Below, piece by piece: positions 52,826 to 59,595 of a stretch of 59,595 nucleotides of DNA. A program made the position numbers and the translations under genes. The stretch's first letter is position 1. Each line of letters begins with the position of its first letter. The stretch spans positions 1-59,595 of the forward strand of contig LADP01000035.1 in the NCBI GenBank assembly GCA_000961575.1, in the 5' to 3' direction. Source of the DNA: Peptococcaceae bacterium BRH_c8a (GTDB taxonomy: Bacteria; Bacillota; Desulfotomaculia; Desulfotomaculales; Desulfallaceae). The notes under the pieces were generated by a model. That model was given only the letters and a program-made list of their open reading frames with translations, did not search any database and was not told the DNA's origin.

Positions 52826-53275
52826 GTGAGAGCCGTTGTACAGAGGGTAACGGCGGGAGCAGTGGGCGCGCCCGGCAGGGAGCGGCACAGCATTGGTGCG
52901 GGTCTGGTGGTTCTTTTAGGTGTGGGCCAGGCAGACAGCGAGGACGATGCTCGTTACCTGGTGGATAAAATCTTAAATTTGCGTATCTTCGAGGATCAAG
53001 ACGGTAAAATGAACCTATCCCTACTGGATACCGGCGGTCAATTATTGGTGGTTTCACAGTTCACCCTGTACGGTGACTGCCGGAAAGGCCGGCGGCCTGG
53101 TTTTTCCGATGCCGCACCCCCGGAAACAGCCCAAAAACTCTATGCATTTTTCGTCCATGAGGCCGTCGCCAGGGAAGTTGATGTGACCACCGGTTATTTC
53201 CAGGAACACATGGTGGTGGAAATAATAAACGACGGACCGGTAACCTTAATGCTTGACAGTAAGAAAAATTTTTAA
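52826..53275 (+). CDS. dtd: D-aminoacyl-tRNA deacylase
   Basis: This 149-residue proofreading enzyme removes D-amino acids (and Gly) from mischarged tRNA. It has [11 protein letters not shown] at the N-terminus, the [17 protein letters not shown] catalytic block (about residue 77) and the cross-subunit GP motif in [11 protein letters not shown] (about 137). The GTG start follows AGAGGTTG. Its place after relA is the standard Firmicutes order. Confidence 0.97.
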   Translation: MRAVVQRVTAGAVGAPGRERHSIGAGLVVLLGVGQADSEDDARYLVDKILNLRIFEDQDGKMNLSLLDTGGQLLVVSQFTLYGDCRKGRRPGFSDAAPPETAQKLYAFFVHEAVAREVDVTTGYFQEHMVVEIINDGPVTLMLDSKKNF

Positions 53276-53311
53276 TTTAATTTTGTTAATCAATATATAG
53301 GAGGTATAAAG

Positions 53312-53932
53312 ATGATTTTTGAAGGGTTTGGCGTGGGCCCCATTGAGGCCAACTGCTACATAATTGGAGACGAGCAAACCAAAGAGGCCGTGGTGGTGGA
53401 TCCCGGCGCCGAGGGCAACCGTATCCTGAGCCGGCTGGAAAAAAAAGGCCTGCAGTGCAAGTACATTATCCTCACCCACGGACATATGGACCATGTGGGC
53501 GCACTTAACGAAGTGGGGGAAGCCACCGGGGCCCAGGTGATGATCCACAAGGCCGACGCCGGTATGCTGACCAGTCCGTCCCAAAACTTGTCTGCGTTTA
53601 TGGGCGCAAAGCTTAAATTCAAGGAAGCCGACAAACTGCTGGAAGACGGGGACAAAATTCAATTGGGCAGTATAACCATTGAAGTGCTGCACACACCGGG
53701 ACATACTCTGGGCGGCATCTGCCTCAAACTGGACGATAAAAACATCATCACCGGGGACACCCTATTCGCTGGTTCGGTGGGACGTTCCGATTTTCCCGGT
53801 GGCAGTCATGAGCAATTGATCAACTCCATTAAAACCAAGCTGATGACATATCCGGACGACACCACAGTCTACCCGGGCCACGGGCCGTCTTCCACCATCG
53901 GCTCAGAAAAGAAACACAACCCCTTCCTCTAA
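53312..53932 (+). CDS. MBL-fold metallo-hydrolase (glyoxalase II-like)
   Basis: This 206-residue metallo-beta-lactamase-fold hydrolase has the metal motif LTHGHMDHVGAL (about residue 53), later ligands in HTPGHTLGG (about 128), TGDTLFAGSVGR and YPGHGPSST. It is of the YcbL/YqgX short hydroxyacylglutathione hydrolase-like group and lacks the C-terminal glutathione-binding helices, so its natural thioester is uncertain. It commonly follows dtd in this order. Confidence 0.92.
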   Translation: MIFEGFGVGPIEANCYIIGDEQTKEAVVVDPGAEGNRILSRLEKKGLQCKYIILTHGHMDHVGALNEVGEATGAQVMIHKADAGMLTSPSQNLSAFMGAKLKFKEADKLLEDGDKIQLGSITIEVLHTPGHTLGGICLKLDDKNIITGDTLFAGSVGRSDFPGGSHEQLINSIKTKLMTYPDDTTVYPGHGPSSTIGSEKKHNPFL

Positions 53933-54054
53933 TTCAAGTCGGGGACGGTTCTTGACTTGAATCATTGGTAATATTAAAAGTTGGGCTCTGGTGCCAGGTG
54001 TTGCAAGTTGAAAGCTGCAAAATACGCAACTTTCAACTTGCAACACCTGGCACC
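53933..54054. repeat. Paired palindromes (GGGGACGGTTC and GGTGCCAGG types)
   Basis: Two hairpins lie side by side. TTCAAGTC...GACTTGAA encloses GGGGACGGTTCTT (53933-53961), and a perfect 25-bp stem, GGTGCCAGGTGTTGCAAGTT with its inverse, spans 53990-54054. The first shares words with the palindrome at 42520, and the second shares the GTTGCAAGTTG/GTTGCAAAGTTG theme with that at 11881. They lie between convergent stops. Confidence 0.78.
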
Positions 54055-54068
54055 TTACCACCTGGCTA

Positions 54069-54263
54069 TTAAATAGATGCCTTGACTGTGACCATAATTG
54101 ATTTGCAGCAGTCGTCATTGCGCACTACAAAGCAATCATCTTTTTCTTCCAAGCTGTACGGCCCGGTGGCTTCGATAACTAGTTGTTCCCGGGTCAGGCC
54201 CTCTTTTTCAATAAACATCATTCTGGCCAACGGTACCACTTTTTTTTCTATAATGGTTTTCAT
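54069..54263 (-). CDS. Hypothetical protein, 64 residues
   Basis: This small protein, MKTIIEKKVVPLARMMFIEK at its N-terminus, has a Cys-Cys pair in VVRNDDCCKSIMVTV near the C-terminus. The ATG at 54263 lies about 8 nt after GGGGAGGAG. No family is recognised. It precedes the convergent palindromes and may be co-transcribed with the DUF896 gene upstream. Confidence 0.65.
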   Translation of the reverse strand: MKTIIEKKVVPLARMMFIEKEGLTREQLVIEATGPYSLEEKDDCFVVRNDDCCKSIMVTVKASI

Positions 54264-54307
54264 ATCCTGCACTCCTCCCCGTACATAATTATTAAATCCA
54301 GACAGAA

Positions 54308-54550
54308 CTAATGTTCATGCGGTTTGCAGTGACCGCACCCACAGTCGGACTGGTGTTTGGCCTTGCTTAATTCATCTTTACGGGTGTGACCGGCGCCTTC
54401 CAGGGCGTCGACCACCTGTTTTTTTATGCCATCCAGGTACTGCCGGCGTAATTTTTGTTGTTCATCTTTTTCCTCATCAGTTAAACCCTCATAACGCTGT
54501 TTACGGGCCAGGTAATTAATACGCTCTACAAGTTCCATGGTTATCGCCAA
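54308..54550 (-). CDS. DUF896 (UPF0291, YnzC-like) protein with Cys/His tail
   Basis: This 80-residue two-helix protein shows the YnzC signature ERINYLARKQRYEGLTDEEKDEQQKLRRQYLD. After the fold, it ends in a tail DCGCGHCKPHEH with three Cys and two His that could bind a metal and is not typical of the family. The TTG start lies 5 nt after GAGGTG; an ATG four codons later is the alternative. In Bacillus, YnzC is linked to the SOS-regulated yneA operon; no lexA-like site was recognised here. Confidence 0.88.
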   Translation of the reverse strand: MAITMELVERINYLARKQRYEGLTDEEKDEQQKLRRQYLDGIKKQVVDALEGAGHTRKDELSKAKHQSDCGCGHCKPHEH

Positions 54551-54642
54551 CTCGTCACCTCGTTTGGATTTTATTATTTATTATAATGCCCAACCGGAAA
54601 TGTCGCAATTTCAGGTTGCATGTGCTTAATTAAATAGCAATG

Positions 54643-54671
54643 TTGACAAACAGTCCAAGATTACATAAAAT
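54643..54671 (+). promoter_or_regulatory. Sigma-A promoter of hisS-aspS
   Basis: A consensus TTGACA (54643-54648), 17-nt spacer and TAAAAT (54666-54671) lie 133 nt upstream of hisS, leaving a leader of about 125 nt. Confidence 0.85.
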
Positions 54672-54710
54672 TGGGTTCAGGTATTTAACGCAGGCTTTAT
54701 TAGTCTGCTC

Positions 54711-54746
54711 TCCCGTACCGGACAAAGGTAGCGGGAGTTTTCTGTT
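54711..54746 (+). terminator. Attenuator-like hairpin in the hisS leader
   Basis: CTCCCGTACC pairs with GGTAGCGGGAG (one bulge) and is followed by TTTTC. It lies between promoter and hisS, so it can only act as an attenuator. No T-box signature (AGGGTGGNACCGCG) is present. Confidence 0.6.
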
Positions 54747-54763
54747 GCGGAAAAGGAATGGGG

Positions 54764-54786
54764 ACACACGAATGTCCCCAATTGAA
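54764..54786 (+). repeat. Short GGGGACACAC/TGTCCCC hairpin
   Basis: GGGGACACACGAATGTCCCC is the short copy of a family also seen at 5691-5741 (inverse) and 58117-58147. It sits between the attenuator hairpin and the hisS ribosome binding site. Confidence 0.6.
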
Positions 54787-54803
54787 ATGGAGGAAACTGG
54801 TAT

Positions 54804-56072
54804 ATGCTTACGACACGGCCCCGCGGCACCGCAGACATACTTCCCGGCCAGGTGGAAAAGTGGCAGTACATAGAAGCCATCGCCGCCCGTGTAGCAAAGG
54901 AATACGGCTACCGGGAAGTGCGCACCCCGATTTTCGAACATACCGAGCTGTTTACCCGGGGCGTGGGCGAGGATACCGATATAGTAGAAAAAGAAATGTA
55001 CACCTTCCAGGATCGTGGTGAGCGCAGCATCACCCTGCGGCCGGAAAATACTGCCGCCGTGGTGCGGGCTTACCTTGAAAACAGCCTCTACGCCGGTCCG
55101 CAGCCCGTCAAGCTTTATTACGTCGGGCCCATGTTCAGATACGACCGTCCTCAAGCCGGGCGCTTCAGACAGTTTCACCAGTTCGGGGTGGAACTTTTCG
55201 GCACCAACCACCCGGCCTCAGACGCCGAAGTCATGGCGATGGCGATGGACTTTTATGGCCGCCTGGGTCTTACCGGCCTGGAACTGCATGTCAACAGCGT
55301 GGGCTGCCCCAACTGCCGACCGGTGGTGCGGGAGAGCCTGCTCAAATTCTTTGAACCGGTTTATGACGAACTGTGTCCCAACTGTCAGAACCGGTACCGC
55401 AAGAATCCGCTTCGTTTGCTGGACTGCAAATCCGAGCGGTGCGCCGAACTCTCCAAAACTGCTCCCACCACCGTAGACTGCCTTTGCGGCGACTGCCGCA
55501 CTCACTTCGAACAGGTGCAGCAGTACATGGACGACCTGGGGGTACCATATGTATTGGATAACCGCCTGGTCAGGGGGCTAGATTATTACACCCACACGGC
55601 GTTTGAAATAATGGCCTCGGATATCGGCGCCCAAAGCTCCATCGGGGCGGGCGGCAGGTATAACGGGCTCATCGAGGCCGTAGGCGGTGCTCCCGCGCCG
55701 GGCATCGGATTTGCGCTGGGCCTGGAAAGAATTATACTTTCCCTGGACAAAAGGGGCTACGCCCCGGATCTCAAACCCATACCCGAGGTGTTTTTAACCG
55801 TTACCGGAGACACGGCGTCCCGGGAAGGCTTTAAACTGCTGGCGTCCCTACGGGCCGCCGGGATATCGGCCGACATGGACTACCAGGGCCGCAGCCTGAA
55901 GGCGCAAATGAAGTATGCCGGTAAAATAAGTGCTCGTTACGTAATTATCATTGGTGATGCCGAACTGCAGCAAGGCCGCATTGTGCTGCGGGACATGTCA
56001 GCCGGTGAACAGCAAGAGGTTGCCTTGCCCGATGTCGTAGCCGCGGTTACCCTGGGATTAGGCGGAGAATAA
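54804..56072 (+). CDS. hisS: Histidyl-tRNA synthetase
   Basis: This 422-residue class II synthetase has TLRPENTAAVVRAYLE (motif 1 region), motif 2 MFRYDRPQAGRFRQFHQFGVE (about residue 110), the His-specific LVRGLDYYTHTAFEI (about 255) and motif 3 GIGFALGLERIILSL (about 300), followed by an anticodon-binding domain. Four Cys in NCRPVVR...CPNCQNRYRKNP...CGDCR form a zinc-finger-like insertion. GGAGG lies 11 nt upstream. It forms an operon with aspS. Confidence 0.97.
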   Translation: MLTTRPRGTADILPGQVEKWQYIEAIAARVAKEYGYREVRTPIFEHTELFTRGVGEDTDIVEKEMYTFQDRGERSITLRPENTAAVVRAYLENSLYAGPQPVKLYYVGPMFRYDRPQAGRFRQFHQFGVELFGTNHPASDAEVMAMAMDFYGRLGLTGLELHVNSVGCPNCRPVVRESLLKFFEPVYDELCPNCQNRYRKNPLRLLDCKSERCAELSKTAPTTVDCLCGDCRTHFEQVQQYMDDLGVPYVLDNRLVRGLDYYTHTAFEIMASDIGAQSSIGAGGRYNGLIEAVGGAPAPGIGFALGLERIILSLDKRGYAPDLKPIPEVFLTVTGDTASREGFKLLASLRAAGISADMDYQGRSLKAQMKYAGKISARYVIIIGDAELQQGRIVLRDMSAGEQQEVALPDVVAAVTLGLGGE

Positions 56073-56118
56073 AGAAGGTCTTACAGGTTGTGCGAAGATA
56101 AACAGGAGGTTACATCAG

Positions 56119-57909
56119 ATGTCCGAATCCATGTCGGGAATTACAAGAACACACTACTGCACAGAAATATCAGCCGTCAACCAGGGGCAAACCGTTACCC
56201 TGACCGGCTGGGTGGATACCCGCCGGGATCACGGCGGACTGGTATTTATTGATTTACGCGACCGCACCGGGATCATCCAGGTGGTAATCAGCCCGGATAT
56301 AAACCCGGCCTCGTTCGACAAGGCCGGCGAAGTGCGAAGTGAATACGTGCTTGCCGTAGTCGGCAAAGTATCTCAGCGGCCTGAGGGGACAGTCAACCCC
56401 AACCTGGCCACCGGAGAAGTCGAGGTGCTGGTCGACGAAATGCGTATCCTCAACCGGGCCAAAACACCGCCTTTTTATATTGAGGACGGAGTGGAAGTGG
56501 ACGAAAACCTGCGCCTGAGGTACCGCTACCTGGATCTGCGCCGGCCTGAAATGCAGCAGACCATGATGCTTAGGCACCGGGCGGGCAGGTCGGTACGTGA
56601 ATTTCTAGATCAACATGGCTTCCTGGAAATTGAAACCCCCATGCTTACCCGCAGCACCCCCGAGGGGGCGCGTGATTACCTGGTGCCCAGCCGGATTAAT
56701 CCCGGTCGGTTTTATGCCCTGCCCCAGTCCCCCCAACTTTATAAACAAATCTTGATGGTGGCGGGAATGGATAGATATTATCAGATGGCCAGGTGCTTTA
56801 GAGACGAAGACTTAAGGGCCGACCGGCAACCAGAATTTACCCAAATCGACATCGAAATGTCCTTTGTGCAGGTCGAAGATATTCTGCCGCTGATGGAAGA
56901 AATGATCGCCCGGCTGTGCCGGGAAACAATAGACCTGGAAATTACCGCGTCATTCCCGCGTTTGACTTACCAGGAAGCCATGGACCGCTTCGGTTCGGAC
57001 AAGCCAGATACCCGGTTCGGCATGGAAATAAAGGATATCACAGACGTGGCGGCAGGCTGCGGTTTCAAAGTCTTCGCCTCGGCGGCCCAGGGCGGCGGGC
57101 AGGTGCGGTGCATCAATGCTACAGGCTGCGCAGGAATGAGCCGTAAAGATATCGATGATTTGGCCAAATTTGCAGCCATTTACCAGGCTAAAGGCCTGGC
57201 TTACATGATTGTTAACGGTGACGGTATCAAGTCGGCCATTACCAAGTTTTTTAATGACAGCGAATTAGACACCATCCGGGAACGCCTCGACGCCCGGGAA
57301 GGCGACCTGCTGCTGTTCGTAGCGGACAAGCCCGACGTGGTAGCGGCAGCACTGGGAGCACTTCGGCTGCATCTGGCCGAAAGGCTGGAGATGATTCCTA
57401 AAAACAAGTATAACTTCCTGTGGGTCACCGACTTCCCTCTGTTTGATTACGACGAAGAAGAAAAACGTTGGGTGGCCATGCACCACCCGTTTACATCTCC
57501 GCGGGAGGAAGACATGCCGCTGTTGGAAAGCGACCCGGGCCGCGTGCGGGCCCAGGCCTATGATATGGTGCTAAACGGCATTGAAATCGGCGGCGGCAGC
57601 ATCAGGATTCACCGCCGGGAGATGCAGGAAACAATGTTTGCCGCCCTTGGGCTAACCGGAGAAGAAGCGCAGGAAAAATTCGGGTTTATGCTAGATGCGT
57701 TCGAGTACGGCACTCCGCCTCACGGGGGTATTGCCTTCGGCTTTGACCGCCTGATTATGCTGCTGGCCGGTAGGAAGACCATCCGGGATGTCATTCCGTT
57801 CCCCAAAACTCAGAGCGCCACCGACCTAATGAACATGGCCCCCGGCGGGGTGGACAACCGTCAGCTCAAAGAACTGCATATCAAACTGGATATTAAGGAA
57901 AAAAAATAG
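56119..57909 (+). CDS. aspS: Aspartyl-tRNA synthetase
   Basis: This 596-residue bacterial-type class II synthetase has an N-terminal OB fold (GWVDTRRDHGGLVFIDLRDR), motif 2 ARCFRDEDLRADRQPEFTQI (about residue 215), the GAD insertion (about 290-410) and motif 3 GIAFGFDRLIMLLAGR (about 535). AGGAGGT precedes the ATG. It follows hisS by 46 nt. Whether it also charges tRNA-Asn cannot be told; no gatCAB genes are in the window. Confidence 0.97.
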   Translation: MSESMSGITRTHYCTEISAVNQGQTVTLTGWVDTRRDHGGLVFIDLRDRTGIIQVVISPDINPASFDKAGEVRSEYVLAVVGKVSQRPEGTVNPNLATGEVEVLVDEMRILNRAKTPPFYIEDGVEVDENLRLRYRYLDLRRPEMQQTMMLRHRAGRSVREFLDQHGFLEIETPMLTRSTPEGARDYLVPSRINPGRFYALPQSPQLYKQILMVAGMDRYYQMARCFRDEDLRADRQPEFTQIDIEMSFVQVEDILPLMEEMIARLCRETIDLEITASFPRLTYQEAMDRFGSDKPDTRFGMEIKDITDVAAGCGFKVFASAAQGGGQVRCINATGCAGMSRKDIDDLAKFAAIYQAKGLAYMIVNGDGIKSAITKFFNDSELDTIRERLDAREGDLLLFVADKPDVVAAALGALRLHLAERLEMIPKNKYNFLWVTDFPLFDYDEEEKRWVAMHHPFTSPREEDMPLLESDPGRVRAQAYDMVLNGIEIGGGSIRIHRREMQETMFAALGLTGEEAQEKFGFMLDAFEYGTPPHGGIAFGFDRLIMLLAGRKTIRDVIPFPKTQSATDLMNMAPGGVDNRQLKELHIKLDIKEKK

Positions 57910-58013
57910 GGAATGTCCTAATTATTGAAAATTAGAATTTTTTTTAAAAGGACAGGGTTTGAGAACTTGCTATGAGCTATGGCCTTGTGTTACCATAGTA
58001 TTCAAATAGAGAA

Positions 58014-58281
58014 TGTTACACCCTGCGGTGCGCGTGAATTGCTTGCAGTTTTGGGGCCAACACCTATTAAAAGGAGCCTGGGCTCTGGATGTGAAATGTA
58101 CACCTGTTTAAGGAACGGGGACACACCTCCTGCGAAGGAATGTCCCCAATTGTTGAGGAATGTCCTCAATATAATACTTTTATCAGGGAACAAGAAGCAT
58201 TCAGGAGGGCACCTGCCTGTATGAGAGCAGGTTCAGGAAACTTTGAGTGTTCACGATACCTTGGGGGTTAAGCAGTGTAAA
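58014..58281 (+). ncRNA. ssrS: Probable 6S RNA, apparently with an inserted hairpin element
   Basis: The segment lies between aspS and tcdA, exactly where Bacillus subtilis encodes 6S-1 RNA (bsrA between aspS and yrvM). Its ends can form an interrupted closing stem, TTACAC...GGT...CGTGAA with TTCACG...ACC...GTGTAA, as expected of 6S RNA. At 268 nt it is longer than the usual 190-200 nt. The excess matches a repeat-like double hairpin at about 58111-58172. 6S RNA binds sigma-A RNA polymerase holoenzyme by mimicking an open promoter. The identification rests on synteny, size and the closing stem. Confidence 0.55.
58111..58172 (+). repeat. GGGGACACAC/TGTCCCC hairpin element within the 6S RNA candidate
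   Basis: GGGGACA (58117-58123) pairs with TGTCCCC (58141-58147). A second small hairpin, TTGAGG-AATG-TCCTCAA, follows directly. The sequence GGGGACACAC...GAATGTCCCCAATTG matches the copy at 54764 apart from an internal length difference. Confidence 0.6.
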
Positions 58282-58293
58282 CCAGCATAATTA

Positions 58294-58342
58294 AGTTTCC
58301 AGTAGGTAGCCGCATGCCGGATGCTTACTGGAAATTTTTCTA
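58294..58342 (+). terminator. Terminator before tcdA
   Basis: TTTCCAGTA pairs with TACTGGAAA around a 20-nt arm and is followed by TTTTTC. It would end transcripts from aspS or the RNA gene. The hairpin may continue with the AGCCGCATGCCGGATGC arm. Confidence 0.8.
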
Positions 58343-58363
58343 TTCCGTACCAGGAGCGAACCA

Positions 58364-59092
58364 ATGTCTTCCATATTTGAGAGAACTGAGTTGTTAATCG
58401 GCCGGGCAGGGCTGGCCAAACTTGCGGCCAGTAAAGTGGCGGTTTTCGGACTGGGCGGTGTGGGCTCTTTTACCGCCGAAGCGCTGGCCCGGGCCGGTAT
58501 CGGTGCCCTGTTTCTGGTGGACCACGATACCGTGTCCACTTCTAACATCAACCGCCAGTTGCATGCCCTGTCCCATACCGTTGGGCTGCCCAAAACCGCC
58601 ATCATGGCCGAACGTTTGCAGGGCATTAACCCTACTCTGAAGCTGGAGACCAGGCAGCAGAAATTTACACCGGATGCCGCAGCAGAAATGCTGGACGAGC
58701 AACAATTAAATTTTGTGGTTGATGCCATAGACGATGTTGATAACAAGATAGCGCTTCTGGTGCACTGCGTCAGGCAGCAAATACCGGTCATCTCTGCTAT
58801 GGGGGCCGGTAATAAGCTCGATCCCACATCATTTCGGGTGGACAGCATCTGGAATACCACGGTTTGCCCCCTGGCCCGGACAGTACGAAAAAAACTTCGC
58901 GCCGCTGGTATTGAGGAAAATATTCCGGTGGTCTACTCTACTGCCAGTCCCATAGCCGTACCAAATGCTCGGGAAGGGGAGCGCCCCGTGCCGGGCAGTA
59001 TCTCTTATGTCCCATCGGTGGCGGGTCTGTGCATGGCCGGTTATGTAGTAGACAAACTATTAGGGCTGGGCGTTTTTAACAATATGAATTGA
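58364..59092 (+). CDS. tcdA: tRNA threonylcarbamoyladenosine dehydratase (ThiF/E1-like)
   Basis: This 242-residue E1-like ATPase cyclises t6A37 of tRNA to ct6A. The nucleotide loop VAVFGLGGVGSFTAEALARAG (about residue 26), the DHDTVSTSNINRQLHAL Arg/Asn block (about 53) and DAIDDVDNKIALL (about 125) are present. A short sequence, CAGGAGCG, serves as ribosome binding site. Its position after aspS and the RNA gene matches Bacillus yrvM. Confidence 0.93.
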   Translation: MSSIFERTELLIGRAGLAKLAASKVAVFGLGGVGSFTAEALARAGIGALFLVDHDTVSTSNINRQLHALSHTVGLPKTAIMAERLQGINPTLKLETRQQKFTPDAAAEMLDEQQLNFVVDAIDDVDNKIALLVHCVRQQIPVISAMGAGNKLDPTSFRVDSIWNTTVCPLARTVRKKLRAAGIEENIPVVYSTASPIAVPNAREGERPVPGSISYVPSVAGLCMAGYVVDKLLGLGVFNNMN

Positions 59093-59127
59093 CATTTTTT
59101 ATCCTGTCTTTAACAGTTATAAACCAT

Positions 59128-59172
59128 GAAAAAGCTTGAAAACCCTGTATTTGCAGGGTTTTCAAGCTTTTT
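59128..59172. terminator. Terminator after tcdA
   Basis: AAAAAGCTTGAAAACCCTG pairs with CAGGGTTTTCAAGCTTTTT around a 6-nt loop, with T runs on both strands. It ends tcdA and the convergent transposase gene. Confidence 0.92.
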
Positions 59173-59199
59173 TGCACTACAAAAAAGTGAGTAATATTT

Positions 59200-59595
59200 T
59201 TATTTTTTAGTTATGCTAAAAAATTTTTTCATCAGTGTCTTTTTTATAATCTCGTAATCCGTTCGAAAACCAAAAGATTCATGTAGTGCATCAGTAAATT
59301 CGGTTCTTGTATAGGTCGGTATATACCCCTCGCCCTTAATCTCATAGAAATTCATTTCTTTTAATCCGTTGATGATTTCACTGCATGTAAACTTATTTCC
59401 TAGTTTCTTTTCCAACAATCGATAAATGATGAGGGACATAAAGCAGGTAGTAAAATGTGCCTTAATTCTATCCTCGCGACTTAAGTACACCGGCCGGGCT
59501 TTAAACTCGCTTTTCATAATCCGGAAACATTCTTCAATCTCCCAGCGCCGCTGGTTAATCCGGATGATTTCCTGAGCACTACCTTCGAGGTTCGT
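59200..59595 (-). mobile_element. IS1634/IS4-like transposase, C-terminal part (runs off window)
   Basis: A minus-strand frame is open from the window edge to a TAA at 59200, about 131 codons. It holds the transposase catalytic Glu region INQRRWEIEECFRIMKSEF, then PVYLSREDRIKAHFTTCFMS, both typical of the IS1634/IS4 DDE C-terminus. The N-terminus lies beyond the window. It has the same family type and orientation as the fragment at 1-337, but the two pieces do not overlap in sequence, so identity cannot be tested here. Confidence 0.82.

Noticed and set aside
54672-54803. T-box riboswitch before hisS
   Set aside because: The leader is only about 125 nt and lacks the AGGGTGGNACCGCG antiterminator core; only a plain terminator-like hairpin is visible.
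57910-58363. SRP RNA, tmRNA or RNase P RNA
   Set aside because: No Alu-domain or GGAA tetraloop SRP core, no tRNA-like end and no RNase P conserved regions were visible; position and closing stem favour 6S RNA.

Overview
The window looks like chromosomal DNA of an anaerobic, endospore-lineage Firmicute of the Desulfotomaculum/Pelotomaculum (Peptococcaceae-like) type. The reasons are the moderate G+C content, strong AGGAGG ribosome binding sites with many TTG/GTG starts, Bacillus-like housekeeping gene order (ylxM-ffh-rpsP-khpA-rimM-trmD-rplS-lepB-rbgA-rnhB and recJ-relA-dtd-hisS-aspS-tcdA), an 11-subunit complex I lacking the NADH module, a 2-hydroxyacyl-CoA dehydratase-type system and a high-molecular-weight rubredoxin. 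The genus assignment is inference.

Layout. 1-337 is the N-terminal part of an IS1634/IS4-like transposase and 59200-59595 is the C-terminal part of another, both on the minus strand, so transposase fragments bracket the window. 612-1990 holds a cyclic di-GMP-I riboswitch followed by a membrane diguanylate cyclase. 1998-4460 is a copper P-type ATPase. 4762-10187 is a salvage cluster for nucleosides derived from S-adenosylmethionine: a phosphorylase, an isomerase, an S-adenosylhomocysteine hydrolase-family enzyme, a class II aldolase and a deaminase. The combination, and an Asn-Phe-Ala signature in the phosphorylase, suggest that MTA, 5'-deoxyadenosine and SAH may be deaminated before cleavage. 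10358-11773 is a class III aminotransferase behind an operator-like pair of 12-bp palindromes.

11976-18998 is the SRP, ribosome and tRNA maturation block. 19131-29016 is the nuoABCDHIJKLMN operon. 29195-33379 holds a crotonase, a MoxR/VWA pair, a C_GCAxxG_C_C protein, YraN and an uncatalogued 42-residue Cys-rich protein with its own promoter. 33496-38036 is a surface-protein pair: an FG-GAP/cadherin-like protein split by a one-base frameshift, and an SLH-domain protein. 38423-41660 is an orphan two-subunit 2-hydroxyacyl-CoA dehydratase-like system with its ATPase activator. 41839-47539 contains a high-molecular-weight rubredoxin, acylphosphatase, a DnaQ-like exonuclease, ComM, a lipoprotein and small unknown genes. 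47793-59092 is the recJ-relA-dtd-hisS-aspS-tcdA block, with a probable 6S RNA between aspS and tcdA.

The intergenic spaces carry three kinds of repeat. One is elements of about 80-260 bp bordered by inverted arrays of 7-bp units; one of these has changed the C-terminus of RelA. The second is long perfect palindromes (25 to 44 bp stems). The third is a short GGGGACACAC...TGTCCCC hairpin family, one copy of which lies inside the probable 6S RNA gene. The most interesting items are the inferred inosine-route salvage cluster, the heptad-bordered elements, the interrupted 6S RNA candidate, the frameshifted seven-bladed surface propeller, and the small Cys-rich protein.
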